Source: Hyperoplus lanceolatus
Lineage: Eukaryota > Chordata > Actinopteri > Uranoscopiformes > Ammodytidae
Length of the DNA stretch: 64,000 nucleotides
Assembly: GCA_026929865.2 (NCBI GenBank)
Contig: CM049396.1
Coordinates: 28,232,501-28,296,500, forward strand
Direction of reading: 5' to 3'
Of this stretch, positions 44,802 to 58,382 are shown piece by piece (the first letter of the stretch is position 1; every line of letters starts with the position of its first letter). The translations under genes were made by a program, and so were the position numbers. The notes under the pieces were generated by a model that saw nothing but the letters and a program-made list of their open reading frames with translations, was not told where the DNA came from and ran no database searches.

Positions 44802-47800
44802 TACTCTATTATGAAAGGGAAACAGCAGTTTTGTTGCAAATGACAAGTTCATACAGCAATGGTTTTAGTACAGTTCAGTAATGCTAGTTGTATTGTTGTG
44901 TCAAAGGAGCTGAGTGAGACAGTTTTGCACAATGCCTTTGTTTTAGACAAACGTGCCTTTTTTTCTCCATCTTTACTTTCTGGCATCTTTAAGCCAAGTG
45001 AAATCAGTGTTGGTGCAGACTGTGTCCCCCTGTTATGTTGACCCACGGGAGGGAGCAGTAGCTAGCAGCAGTGGGTGAGGTGGTAGGGAGGATAATATTG
45101 GTAGGTGTCGGTAAACAGACACAGGCCAACTTTCCTCCCACTGCCCTGTTGAATAATGCAGATGTAAGGCTTGAAAGAATATCTCCACAACCTGAAACAC
45201 CTGTAGGATGTAACTGTTACCAAGTAGCTCAAAAATGTGTGTGTGACTGCAGTTGTGAATCAACAAGTCATACATGTTTGTCGGTCTTCTTGTACACATA
45301 CTTACAACCTTATAAAGTCCTCTATTCTGAATTCTGCTTTGCTATCTGTGAACTTGCAGTAGATCAAGCAAGAGAGGATTGAGAGTATAAATCCAGTTTA
45401 ATTAAAGGGATTTTTCCCACCCTTTTGTGTGGAAGAAGAAGAATTGCGCTATCATGTATTTGTTGCAATTATCTTAATACTGGCTCTTTTAATTGGGATT
45501 ACAGTAATGATCCCAGCAGTAATACCTACCTAAGGAGCTGCATTTTATACAGCAGCTGACATAGGGACATGCTTCTCCAGGAGAGTAGTGGGGCGTTGTA
45601 GAGCTTTTAGGACTTCTGTTCTGTCCAGGCGGCAAATTATGAGATTGGCATCACGCTCACACTTTCTGGTAGTCACAGGAATATAAAGTGTCTACCTTTT
45701 CAAAAATTCAAATATTCCTTTTTTAAAAAACAAATTGTCTTTGTTTCAATAAGAAAGTGCCTCGACAATATAGATTATTTCCTCAAATAAGTTGCATAAA
45801 GTGGCCGTTGGACCTTCACAGCCTCCTGCTCTGAGGCCTTTCTGTCTTTAGTCACTTTCAGAGCACTGTGTTGGAGTCATTGTGGGGCACCTTGATTAAT
45901 GTGTGTCCGGTGGGGAGATGGATAGTTAGAGGGAAGGTCTTAGCAGTGTATCCATCAGTAGTAAGTGCATGCTGTGGCTGTAGGTGAAGGTAAACGGCCC
46001 TAGTGTTTTCCACTTGTCCAAATAATCATCTCTCTTTTCGGGGCCCTCAGTTTAATAGTCCCCTGTGAGAAAGTGGCCTTGATGAGTAATCAAGTAAAAT
46101 AAACACATTGGCACATCCTGGAAGACCTAACAAGGAGAGCTGGAGAATTATTAAGGGGGGGGGGGGGGCTCGGGGCCCTTGTTCACATACCAGTTTGTAT
46201 TTCACGTCATAGTCTTGCTGCTTTACATCAGTGCCTCTAACATTTGACCAACAATGTGACCAGCAGCCTCTGATGTTTGTCCATTGTTTCTGATTGATGA
46301 AAAGCCTAATAACATTCAAAGTCAAGTTTGCTCTCCCACAGTCACATATTCCCTCTCAGGAGTGGCGCCTTATCTTATTTGCTGCCACGGTAATGTGTAT
46401 AAAAAGCATTTTTGCCCACAGTGCCACGGGCGTAATGGGATTTTGCAAGTAAATAAAAGCAAGGGCATCACTCATTTTGGCTGAGATTGTGGTGGTTGGA
46501 TCGAGATAAAGCACATACGCTGGGTGTCTGTTTGCCAGCGTCTTTTGGTCTTTTCTCATCATGTGAGTTTTTTTAAGGCCTTTTTCGTTTTTGACTGTTG
46601 TAGAAAAGGCGTGTTTTTTATGGGGTTTGCCTTTTTTTATGTGTCAATGTTGAGTTCTTATTCCACCCCGCTAGTAGCCACTCTGGTAAAAAAAAAAAAA
46701 ACAAGAAACAGCCTGGATCTTGAATGGTTCCTTTTTAGTAACCCAGCATGTTTAGAGTGGTTTCCCAGGTTTCCCAATGTCCTGGCCATAATGTTATGGT
46801 GTGTTCACCAAACGTTTTACTGCGACTCAAACCCCAAAGCGGGGGCCTTAAAACTTTCCCGCTGCTGTTGCCCTTATTGGTAAACAGTAACACCACCCCC
46901 CCAACAGTTACTTTTGGCTTCTGCCCTCAGGAAATGGGGTTTGTGTTGGTGGTTTCCTGGCAGAGGCTCAGACTGTGACTGGTGGGCAGTGGGTTGGGCT
47001 GCAGCAGGTCACCTGGCTTGGGGGAATGTAGAATGAGTGTGTGTGTGTGGGGGGAGATGGGGGATATTTTCCGCCCACATGCATGGAAGTGTTTTGTCAA
47101 TGTCACGGTCTGTTGCTGTTGCTGCTGCCTTGGGGCTGGTTCTACTAGTTGGTGAAAGTCTTGTGTCAGTGGTCAGAAACCTCAACCGCTGTCACACATG
47201 TTTTTTAAAATACTTGACAAAACCCTAGCGGATGTGAAACATTACAGCGGCAGGACTGTCTGCTTGTATGTCACATATCGTCAAGACCAATGCTACACTC
47301 AATTGCTACAATAGGACTTTGCTTGCCCTTGGTTGCATGTGTTTTATCATCTATCACACTTGAACTTGATAGAGGGACTGGCTCAGGTATGAACAGGTGA
47401 ACATTTCAACACTTTGGGGCAGAGAGGCAGAGGCAGCACTCCTTGTGGTTTCCAGGACAATTTCTTGGTTACGCCGCCTTGTAATCTTGTGGTGTTCAGA
47501 GTGATTATACCAACGTTTGTTCAGTGTCATAGTTTCCTAAACCTTTTTGACTCGCATGTCCTCTAGCAGATATTTTAAAAGTCATGTGTTTGGAAGGTTT
47601 TAGGATGATGTTATCATTGGCACTGATTTTTATCGCCTGCTTATCAAGTTTTTGTTCCCCCTTATCAGGCTGTTTGGTGTTCATTTGAACACTAAGGGAA
47701 AAGGGACTTCCTATATGGGAGTGGTAATCTATTTCTATTGTTAATGATCTTTTTATCCTATTGCGGATAAACCATGCAAAACATTCTCATAGATGTTAGA

Positions 47801-48689
47801 AAATTAGGCATGGATAGCTAAGGTTGAGCCCCTTCTCTACTAAGAACAGATAAGGTCTGACATTAACATGAAGACATGGAATGAGCACATGGCCTCACTA
47901 GTGGCGTTAATGACAATCAAACAGCTGCTGCCGCAAGTCATTCTGCAGGAATCCAGTACGCAGAATAGATGAGCCTTTTGTGTTAAGACACTTTGGAGCG
48001 CCAATTTTTTTCTTTTCTTTTTTTTTCTTTCACCTTTCCCTCTCTCCCTCGAAGTCGGTGTCTACAAAGTGGGCCTGATCGATGAATCATCTGTGAATTC
48101 TCTACATCTGGTAAGGGTTTGGAAATCTGGAGAAGATGTTAAGAGAGAGAAAAAAGCGTGACTTGGACAGAGAGGCAGAGGTAACTGTGGTGCAAGTGGT
48201 GAAGCAGCGTCTCCCCTTTGTGTGTGTGCTAAGTTGGGCCAACCATTTATTTTTGTCCTCCCCCCAACCCCTCAATATTAGCCTCTGTATGTTCTGATAC
48301 TGGAGAAAGGGAAGAGGTCCACTGTCTAGACAGCCACACACACTCACACGCAATGAGATTGTAAAGATAGCACAGTCCACTATTTAGACACCACTGGCCG
48401 GAGTGTAATTATTGCAGAATTTTGCTCTGCTAGTATAATAAACAAAAAGCAGGGGAACATTTGAGTAACGATCCTGTCTTTAGTTCACTTTGAAGCTGCG
48501 AACATAAGGTCAACTGTCTACACAGTCCTAAAACAATAGCCCCGCTAAACAGACATACAGTACTTATGTTATTCCCCCGGATTAATTGGGGACGCTCATT
48601 TCCTTTTACCCATAATGAAGTAATCTGGTGCCATTTGTAACAAATTGTTGTCACGCAAGAAACCAGTTTTCAATGCAAGAGCACAATCC

Positions 48690-48691
<2 letters not shown>

Positions 48692-48722
<31 letters not shown>
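48692..48722. repeat. (TG)n microsatellite, intron 1
   Basis: A perfect TG run. Confidence 0.95.
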
Positions 48723-48726
<4 letters not shown>

Positions 48727-49090
48727 ACAGAGTGAGCATAATCACGGCGTACATTCATAGTATGCAGTGTGAACAGCACAAGTGATATTGTGTGTTTTCT
48801 CATCTGGACTGTCCAGTCTGGCGTCTTGGGGCCTGGGCCGCATAGGTTGACACAGTGCCTGGGGCTAGTGCAGACCCTTCTCCCAACCTTCTCCCTGTTT
48901 GTTTGGACTGCCCTGCTCCATCCGTTTGCCTCAGCCCCGAAACAAGCAGCAGCAGCATGAAGACTATGTGGGCGCACATGGCCCCAAGATGTGGCCCGCC
49001 TTCCTGCCTTCGGAAAAAACTTCAGAAACTGAGTCACGCTCCCTCCTAGCCTGACTGATTTCAAAGGCTGGAGCAAACTCCTTTGTTGAG

Positions 49091-49247
<157 letters not shown>

Positions 49248-49620
49248 TGAGTATGTGTGAGGAGGAGACGGTGGGAAATTGTAATGCAAATGTTGAAAAT
49301 ATGCTGATCCCCAATCAGCGCTCAGTTTCTATGATCTTGCACCTAAGTTCTCCTCAACCTTCCAAGATCTTCTTGACTGGTGCTTTACTCGGAGCTCATC
49401 ACATTTATCATTATTATTGCAGATCTTGTTCGGGGCGGCTTATACTTTTAACCTTGTCAGAAAGTTGATAAGATACGGCCTTTGTTCTGCCTGTGGTTTC
49501 CTTCCTCTGTTTGGCTGCTGTGTAAAATGGTGGGTCTGGACCAAGCTGGCGTTGTTTAGCTTTGTGTATACACTCTCACTGCAGTTGCCTGGCTATAAAC
49601 TGGGTCCTTTTAATGACAGT

Positions 49621-49778
<158 letters not shown>

Positions 49779-50030
49779 TCTGACACTCGGGTTATTATTT
49801 GACTAGTTTTTATGAGGCTCTGAAAACGAGCACATTAAAGGGCCTTTTGTCTTCCCATGATAGAGACTACAAAAGGCTCATCAGCCCTGACATCACTTCA
49901 CACTTTCGCTGAGCAAGGTTCACACACACACTGCAGGTTTATCTTTGATTAGAAATGGGGAAAGTTAATGATGATGTATGTCTGTATGTGTAAGGCACTG
50001 CTCTCTCTTCCTCCCTCCCTCCCTCCCTCT

Positions 50031-50032
<2 letters not shown>

Positions 50033-50109
<77 letters not shown>
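50033..50109. repeat. (CA)n microsatellite, intron 1
   Basis: A perfect CA run preceded by a TCCC-rich pyrimidine tract (50009-50032). Its opposite phase makes it complementary in RNA to the GT run at 49622-49776. Confidence 0.96.
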
Positions 50110-50111
<2 letters not shown>

Positions 50112-51595
50112 ACTGTATGCTGACATACAGGCATAGTGTCATGCTATGACCTCACCACTCCTGTACTCCCTGCTTTTCCTGGACTCCCACAGCACTCATA
50201 ACTTAAGACAGCTATTTTTTAAAGGCCTTTAATGAGTTTTATATGTCAGATCAGCTTCATGGTCCAGTAGTGACGGCTCTACTGCAGGCATTTGTCTTCC
50301 TTTAGACAGTTTGCTTAGTCAGACGGGCCTTTCTTTTTATGAGTTTAACACATTGTCTTTCTGTCTTTTCCAGGCAGCCTCAGATTCAAGCTCATGTCTC
50401 CGTTTGCTCACGATTATGAGGTTGATCCAGCAGACATTTTTGTTACGCTGTAAAAAGTAAAGAAAAAAGGACTATGATAAATGCCTCTCAGGAGTTACTA
50501 CAGTGTTAAATAAATTCAAGTGTTACAAATAGCACCTGTTAGTTAAGTGTATTTGTGAATACATTTAATACCAAGCCCTTTTCTGCCTTGAGAAGCTGTA
50601 GTGTGCCACTAGTATACTCTCACCATGTTTCTATGGTTAGTAAAAATGGTTTGTTTTTGAAACTAATAAAGGGATTGTTTAAATTATAATTTGTAAAACA
50701 AACTTGTTAAACGTAGTTCAAGATAATTAACATGACCTCATTTTAACAAGAAGAAGATTTTCCTTTGTAGCCATGATGAATAATTCAATGCCATTTCAAA
50801 TGAAGGTGCAACATGCTCCCCATGCAGCAGTAGTGCACTGTAGTGAGAACAGTCAGAATTCAGTGTGTGAGGGAAATGAGTATTTGGCTCAGGATGCAGC
50901 ATTAGATTATCACACACTTTCTTAGGTTAAGTACCTGGCAGGGAGTGCTTTGTGATTTTGATCCTGCTGACTAATGTCAAACAGGTCCTGCCCATTTGTA
51001 AACTAATTGTAGTGCTCCATGATACAAAGGAGAGCAGTGTTTCAAGCATTAAGGCAAACTGCTCTGTAGTGTTTGCCCTGGTCCATCACAGCCACTGTTC
51101 CGCCATCTCAACATAACATCCTTTTTTCCCCACTTGCTTGAATGATATAATGTAAACTTACGGAAGCCGTTCTCTGAGATATTGTATATTTGGTTATTCA
51201 GGTTATTTTGAAAGTTCTTCTCATTCTCATCTGTCTGTTTGAAAGATGGCACCAATACATGCAGCAGAAACAAAGTGGAACAACTCTAAAGACTTCTAAA
51301 GTCTAAGGGCAAACTCTTCCAGAAACAGCATGATTGTAAGGTCACTTTCTGGTACGCATTAGCCATGCTTAGAACCCCCACCCCTACCACCTTCCTTTCC
51401 ACAGGAGAGAGAGAGAGAGAGAAAGAGGAGGTGGGTTAGGCAGGGATAGACCATTGTTATCACCAACGCCTCATACAGTAGGTGTGAAAACACTGTGAAA
51501 CTTATCTCATCTGATAGGCAAGAAAGAAAAAAAATAATCTGTCCGATTGAGATGGTGGAGGAATAAAGACTTGAGTTGTGTAAACACCATAGCTG

Positions 51596-51598
<3 letters not shown>

Positions 51599-51672
<74 letters not shown>
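51599..51672. repeat. (GA)n microsatellite, intron 1
   Basis: A perfect purine GA run. A shorter GA run lies at about 51405-51422. Confidence 0.96.
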
Positions 51673-51676
<4 letters not shown>

Positions 51677-52026
51677 CTGGAATGCGTGCATACACACATA
51701 GAGGACCAGTTTTGTTTGTTGCCGTGGCCTTTAGCACCAGTACGGCAGGTTTGGCTCTCAAACGTGACATGTTTTTTTTATTGTTAGTCAACCCTTTGTT
51801 CTGTTATGCACTTTTTTTCATTTCAAGCTGTGAGCCTCATGCCTATGAATATGCACATATACACAGCCAGTTTCCTCCACTTTTAAATGCTAAAAAATCT
51901 CTTAAGAGATGGGATTTGCTCATTATGCAAGGTTCCCCACGTATAAATGGCTTGACCCCTTTCTGTGCCAAAAGCGGCTTGATACAAACTAGTGATGAAA
52001 GCTTCCAAATTCATCTTCTCTTAGCT

Positions 52027-52029
<3 letters not shown>

Positions 52030-52100
<71 letters not shown>
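52030..52100. repeat. (GT)n microsatellite, intron 1
   Basis: A perfect GT run. Confidence 0.96.
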
Positions 52101-52103
<3 letters not shown>

Positions 52104-52356
52104 TACATATGTGTTGGCTTAACATATGTATCTCCAGGCACAGACAGACGGCCCATAAGAAAGCGGTGTGATTTTTCACTTAGCTTCAGCATAACGAGGT
52201 AATTGCCTCCTGTTGCAGGGGACGACAATTTAGTGATTCTAGTCCACAATGGGAGGTGCCCCCGAAAAGAATCATAACGTACTAGACACTCACAAGCACA
52301 CCTCCCCTGTCAGACTTGTGCCTGGAGGGCAGACACATGCTCCGCTATTATCTCGT

Positions 52357-52484
<128 letters not shown>

Positions 52485-52623
52485 CTGCAGACGGAGAAAG
52501 CATTGGGGAGGGAGACTGTCATTATCTGCAATCAAGCAGGGAAGACAAGAAAGGGAAATCTGTCAAGAGAGTCGGAGATTGAGATTGATAGGAATAGAAA
52601 GTATTAAAATGTAGAGTGTGTAT

Positions 52624-52625
<2 letters not shown>

Positions 52626-52673
<48 letters not shown>
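52626..52673. repeat. (CA)n microsatellite, intron 1
   Basis: A perfect CA run. Confidence 0.95.
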
Positions 52674-52674
<1 letters not shown>

Positions 52675-52952
52675 GAGCGGTCTTTTAAGGCCATGAGGGA
52701 GAGGAATGTGTAGCATCAGGTAAAAGTGTCCCCAGTTCTCTGTGAACAAGCGTCCATCTCTGGTCCATGGGCCTGTGAAACATTCCTGGTCTGTCTCTCA
52801 CGTCTGGACCTCTGGGCTGGCAGGGCGGGAGGCTCTGAGCTGTGGGCCGCCTTTGTCTGGCCTGGCCTAACCCCACCACCACACAAACACAAACACCACT
52901 CTGCACTGCTCTCTGCCAGCAGACAGGCGGCATGCCAGCCAGGGAGTGTGTG

Positions 52953-52955
<3 letters not shown>

Positions 52956-53034
<79 letters not shown>
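52956..53034. repeat. (TG)n microsatellite, intron 1
   Basis: A perfect TG run, complementary in RNA to the two CA runs just upstream. Confidence 0.95.
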
Positions 53035-53035
<1 letters not shown>

Positions 53036-53084
53036 TGACAGAGATGGCACTTGTTTATGAGAGAAAATGTAATTTATTCATCCT

Positions 53085-53430
53085 CTTTTTTTTCTTTATT
53101 TGGATCCACACTAGCTTCCAGACAGAGTGGTCGCTATAGTCTACCTGGGGTCCACACACGCACACACACACACACACACACAAAGCAACAGCAATTAAAA
53201 CAAACAATAATAAAATCACATTATATGTGAATAAGTCCAACCACGCCATATTACACAAACAATAACTGACGGTAATCAACAAGCACACTTAGTGCAGATC
53301 TAAATGGGATTGTTTGAAAGTAACTGTGTTTGATGTGTCTGATTCTGATGGAGAGCCTATTCCAAGCAGAAAAAGCCCTATAGAGAACAGGTATCATCAT
53401 TACAATTCTTAGTAGACTTGGCATCACCAA
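53085..53430 (-). repeat. Probable LINE 3'-end fragment with internal CA run
   Basis: On the minus strand it ends GTGGATCCAAATAAAG followed by an A-rich tail, a poly(A)-signal-like terminus. The block TGGATCCACACTAGCTTCCA near 53100 resembles a common fish LINE 3' end recalled from memory. A CA run lies at 53157-53182. The phrase near 53358-53390 is shared loosely with the fragment at 21545-22000. Confidence 0.5.
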
Positions 53431-53986
53431 ATTGCTCATTTGTGGGTTAGGTAGGTACACAAACTAGCCACCTCCTCCTCCTCCTCCTCCCTCACTCTTT
53501 CTCTGACGATGGTAAGGCTATACAGTATATCGCTGGACAAATCACTCTAATAATCCCACAGTAGAAGTCAAGTGCCAGCTATTAAACACACGGTTAGGTT
53601 AGCCCTAAAGTGCAAATTGACTGCTGCAGATGAATAGCCTGTGGAGTTCATGTTTTGGAAAGTGAGCCCAGGAGACAGAGGCACTCTGTATCCATAGTAT
53701 CGATCCCAACCCTCTCCTCCAAAGGCCAGGCTGAATGGATGTACTGCACAGTTTTCAGTCACATACTTAATGTGGACGGATGAAGCTGTTTGTCAAATGA
53801 CGGAGATAATTGTTGTTATCAATTTTGAACCCCTTACTTGCACTATACTGAAAACAAAATACAATAGAGGTTATGAGAAATATGGTTGCGGTGCTGATAC
53901 TTTGATTGTTAATTGTTGTCCCCTCGTCCTGCTATGATGCCTTGTAACCTCTTTTTTCATTTACCTCCTCCTTCTCCTTCTTTCAG

Positions 53987-54058
53987 AAACCTCGGCCACA
54001 ACAAGCTGACCGCGATCAATTCTGAAGATTTTGACAACCTTCCCAACTTGAGAGAGCT
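53987..54058 (+). CDS. lrig1: lrig1 exon 2: one leucine-rich repeat
   Basis: A 72-nt exon, exactly one 24-residue leucine-rich repeat. Together with the two bases carried over from exon 1 it encodes L-NLGHNKLTAINSEDFDNLP followed by NLREL. This matches the first repeat of LRIG1 (LNLSYNKLSEID...FEDLPNLQE, recalled from the human protein). The asparagine ladder position (N of HNKL) and the leucine/isoleucine scaffold positions are intact. The acceptor is TTTCAG after a long CT-rich tract and the donor is GTAAGTA at 54059. Both boundaries are phase 2, so the exon is symmetric. Leucine-rich repeats form the extracellular solenoid that contacts partner receptors. Confidence 0.92.
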
Positions 54059-54078
54059 GTAAGTAGTCCCCGACAGAA

Positions 54079-54082
<4 letters not shown>

Positions 54083-54114
<32 letters not shown>
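54083..54114. repeat. (CA)16 next to the exon 2 donor
   Basis: A perfect CA run beginning 24 nt inside intron 2. Confidence 0.96.
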
Positions 54115-54117
<3 letters not shown>

Positions 54118-55119
54118 CCACACATACCCGTCGAGGCCACTTTTGCCTGGTTTTATCCACTAAGCAGCACAGTTTGGTCTGGCATGGTTCGGCAGGGCTA
54201 GGTAACCCGAGATCTGGCTTGCGTTTCCACTGCCTACAGCACCCTTATTGGTAGGCAGGGTATATGCCGAATGGCCTTGTTAGTCACTTTTGACTCTTAG
54301 TTTTTCATTTTGTAATTCACTAGCATCAATTGTGACACATTTTATCAATGACTCAACCTCTGACAAACGTCCACGGACACCACTCTTACTTCCTAGTAGC
54401 ATCCTCGCATGTGTTGTCTTGAACTTAGTCCAATTGAGAATAAAGTGGTGGTTTTCTATATTAAGCCCTCCCCTCCCAACACTCGATACTGTGGCCAACG
54501 CTGGCCTTGTAAATATTTTATATGGTGAGGAGAGGGCTTGGCTCTGTGTCACTCAGAGCCCAGTACACAGGACCCCATACACACACATACACACACGCAC
54601 ACACGGGCTAACTGGTGATACACACACTGGTGACATCTCTGGCGGGCTGGCCGGCTCAGTCATACGCTCCTCGACATCTGTTTTACGGCCCTGTTATTTT
54701 TGGTTTTTAAAAGGATGACTTGCTACTTGCTCTGCGGCCGACGTGACAAGTCCTGTTTTATAATCTTTTTGATTTATTGAAGGTTTCCATTTAAATCTAG
54801 CGCTGTGAAGGATAGCCCCCCTTCCCTGACGACACAGTTCAGCGAGCGTGTACTACACTTTGTTTGATAGCTAAAAAGAATGCAACATATAACTCACAAC
54901 AAGTGTAGCTTAATTTTGACACAGGGATCAAGATTTAAAATAAATATTTCTATTTTAATTTGTATTTAACAGTACGGTAGCTTAAACTTTAATTTTGAGT
55001 TTGGAAGTGTATACTGCTTGGAAAAAGTGCCTTTGCCTTCCATCTAACCTCATAACAACATATTAATCTAACTGTATTTGTTTGTGTCTTCCTCTTCCTC
55101 CTGTTCTCTGACGTACCAC

Positions 55120-55123
<4 letters not shown>

Positions 55124-55164
<41 letters not shown>
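55124..55164. repeat. (TG)n next to the exon 3 acceptor
   Basis: A perfect TG run lying where the branch point and pyrimidine tract would be expected. It ends 13 nt before exon 3. Confidence 0.96.
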
Positions 55165-55167
<3 letters not shown>

Positions 55168-55177
55168 TCACTTTCAG

Positions 55178-55252
55178 GCGGCTGGACCACAATGAGCTGA
55201 CCTCCATACCAGATTTAGGACAAGCTACTTCAAAGATTGTATCTCTCTACCT
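55178..55252 (+). CDS. lrig1: lrig1 exon 3: second leucine-rich repeat
   Basis: A 75-nt exon encoding RLDHNELTSIPDLGQATSKI followed by VSLYL, using the first base to complete the leucine codon begun in exon 2. It matches LRIG1 repeat 2 (NNNELTAVPSLGAASSHVVS recalled from the human protein) in length and in the Pro-x-Leu-Gly break, which distinguishes it from a plain 24-residue repeat. The acceptor is CTTTCAG with a weak pyrimidine tract because a TG run occupies the upstream position. The donor is GTGAGTAT at 55253. The boundary is again phase 2. Exon 4, expected to start near a His-Asn-Lys motif, was not found before the right edge of the window. Confidence 0.92.
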
Positions 55253-56964
55253 GTGAGTATACCAACCCCATTCATTTACTGCTGTACCATGGTCCCTGGA
55301 ATGATCTGGCACTCTGTTACTGTATTCTTAGGCCAGTGGCCTCTTTGAAATGCTCTTGAAATAGTCTCTTGACATCTATAGACGATGCTTATATGCCTGT
55401 GCTTGCTATGCTGCGTTAATGGGAAGTCAGCAATGAGTGTGTGACGCTCTTACACCATAAACTAGATCAAAAATCCCCTCCTTTCCACTTGAGTTCTGTT
55501 GGAATACATTTTGGAGCTCTTGTCTTTGGTGATTAATATGTGGTCATGATGTGACTGGTCTTATTAGCCGGCCATGTGGTCTTGTTCCACAGTGAACGAT
55601 GCTGGCTGCCTGGAGTGTCAGCTCGTGTAGAGTTCCAACTTGGTTTCTCCCAGTTATGAAAGTGCCGGGGGGGGGGATGCTGCCTGCGCTGGCATCTCTG
55701 GAGATTTACTGCCCTATTTGGGAAGGGCGTGTGTTTGCTTGTGTATGTCACAAGTGGGAGCCCGGTAGTCCATCAACAGTCTCATTTTTTTGACACCTTT
55801 CCAGAGAAAAATGGTGGCAGGAAAGTGATTGATGTTATGACTATGGTAATGCAGGTGAAGTTCAGGGATGTTTTACATAGCTGGACAATGGTACATTCCA
55901 GAAGGTTTACTTAAAGAAATGCTACTTGAAATAGACAGGTCTCATTATTTATTCAACAAGTTTTCAGTGTTGTCCCAGTACCATGTGTTAGCATGATGCT
56001 CATTAAGATATAAAATAAAGCTAAGCACATAAAACAAAGTCAATGGGTACAGCGTTCCACCCATATAATCCGTTGGGTGGAGTACTCTTTACTGCTAGTA
56101 CTGCTAAACATTCCCGTCACTCGGGGTATCTCTTTTCACACCTTGCTAACATGCCGGCCCAATGACTGGTGGTAAAGTACGCAACTGTGAGTTCCAGTTA
56201 ATATTGCTCATCGGCATATAGGTTTTCAGTGGTGAACTTTGTTGGAGTCACACACCTTCCGTCTCTGCCCCTGTGTGTCATCCGCCTGCCTCTAGGAAAC
56301 TGATCATGAGGCACTAATGTGGTCGGAACATATCTATAAGCTGTCAACTCGTGACTTCTGCTTGCTCATTTTGTAATGTTTCCAAAAGGTTTTTTTGAGT
56401 TGTTGATATCTTGTGGTTTTTCTTTTTTTCTAGTAGTCTGGATCTGTAGGGGTTAACCCAAAATTCATTTTTTGCTATAAAACATATTGGAGCAAGTTCA
56501 CCTTTTACATGCACAAGCTATGCAGTGTGGCAGGCAGGCCCCCTCCAAAATGATTGGGGGGGGGTGTCTTTATTTGGCCTGAGTTGAAGCCTGTTGCTAG
56601 GGGAAAAGCCTGCGGGGTCTGATGGGAGTAGAGGCCAGAGGGAGGGAGGGTGGGACCTTTTACAAAGCCACACAGCTGAAGCGAAGGCCCCGGCGAATGA
56701 AGCACTTGCAGCTGCAGCTGTCAGTCACATGGCTTACAGTAAAATGGGTGACAGTGAAGAGGGGAGGAAGGATGAGAGAAACAGGGTGGGAGGACGGGAC
56801 GCGGGGGATTGTGAACGTGTCAGATCAGAGTGACATCACCACAATGTCCACAGAGGAATGGTGGAGGAGGCAGGAGGAGGGTACGGACAAGCAAAGGAAG
56901 GGAAAACAAAGGGGAAGCGAGAGTTGAGCTCATACGCAGGGGTTCTTCCCAAAAGTACATCCAA

Positions 56965-56969
<5 letters not shown>

Positions 56970-57034
<65 letters not shown>
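56970..57034. repeat. (GT)n microsatellite, intron 3
   Basis: A perfect GT run. Confidence 0.95.
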
Positions 57035-57035
<1 letters not shown>

Positions 57036-57102
57036 CCCCTGCCATTGGTTGAGATAGTCTGGAATGTCGTCTGACTACAAGTTTGTGTGAGACAGTGGTT
57101 TA

Positions 57103-57149
57103 CACACACACAGACACACAGACACACACACACACACACACACACACAA
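57103..57149. repeat. (CA)n microsatellite, intron 3
   Basis: A CA run with GA interruptions, 69 bp beyond a GT run. The two could pair in RNA. Confidence 0.93.
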
Positions 57150-58382
57150 CAAACACCAACACACAGGCAAATGGGGTAAGAATCTGTCTTAAGCCCCCCC
57201 CCCCACACACACACACCCCAACCAAAACTGAACTGAAGAGAGGCTGAAAACCCATTCTATGTGGTTGCTACTGTCTGGCTATCCAGAGTGTTTGATAGTT
57301 GTTGACAAAGTTTTCACCTAGAATTATACACAATAGCGAAAGTGGCCCTCTGCACGTTCAATTTGTTTTCAATGTCTGCAGGTTTGGGCAAAGTACGTGG
57401 TGCTAGCGAAAGGACCAACATTTAGAATACATCGTAGGTTCTATTTACTGCTATTATCCTACTATGTATGCCACACACTGCAGCGAAAAAAGATACACGT
57501 CTGTAGTTACGCACAGTATTTCTTATATCTGAAAGTGGATAGAGCAGCATGGTTACTCAGCAGAATGCAAAACACAGGCAGAATAAGAATTATTTTTTGT
57601 TGTAAAGACATTTTTGATATGATTTCAGTTGAAATTCAAACAGCTTTATGAAGTCACTATGATATGATATTGAATAGGGCTTGAAACAACATGTCTTTAC
57701 TCCTATGGGAGTACAACATACACAATGAAAAGTAGGCATGTATCCAAAATTATAATAATAAAAGGAATAGGTTGACTAAGAAGAGAAAGGCGAGAAGGCT
57801 GGACTCTACTTTCTCCATTCTTCTTCCCTCCTTATCAACCAATATACCAATCACAACAGAGATGCAAAACGAAAGTCACCAGATCACCTCAAAGCTCACA
57901 AAAACCTAACCAAAGACCATATGCCACGCTCCCCACAGTCCCACCCATACACTTGGCCGGGCCCACTGGCATCCCACACACTCCCAGAATGCCTCAGCGG
58001 GATGGCAAAAAAAAAAGTTTCAAAACAGACTGTCAAAGTGACAGCAGAGCAGCACAAACTTTCCCATTGTGCCCATGGCCTGCCCTGTCAGCATCAAAGG
58101 GGTCGGCCCTTTTAAAACAGCTCGGGATATAAATCATATGGCCCGCCGGATGATCTGCTTTTGAAATAATTCCCCCCTTTCTCCCCGGCGACCAACTTCA
58201 AACGGGACGGGCCAAACAAATCTCCCCCAAAAGATGACACGGGAGGACTTCCGGTTGGCAAATGTGGTGAGCGGACGCACGAGAGAAGGCTCCCAGTCTA
58301 CTTTTTGCTATATTCGTTTTTATCAAGCTTTCTTCCCAGTGCTTTTGACATTAGTGAGTTTTATTAAGTGTTTAAACTTAAA

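Larger units (their letters stand above)
54059..55177 (+). other. lrig1: lrig1 intron 2 (1119 bp)
   Basis: Donor GTAAGTA, acceptor GTTTGTCACTTTCAG. (CA)16 starts 24 nt after the donor and a 41-nt TG run ends 13 nt before exon 3. A possible old repeat lies at about 54130-54280. Another short CA run lies near 54580-54605. Confidence 0.88.
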
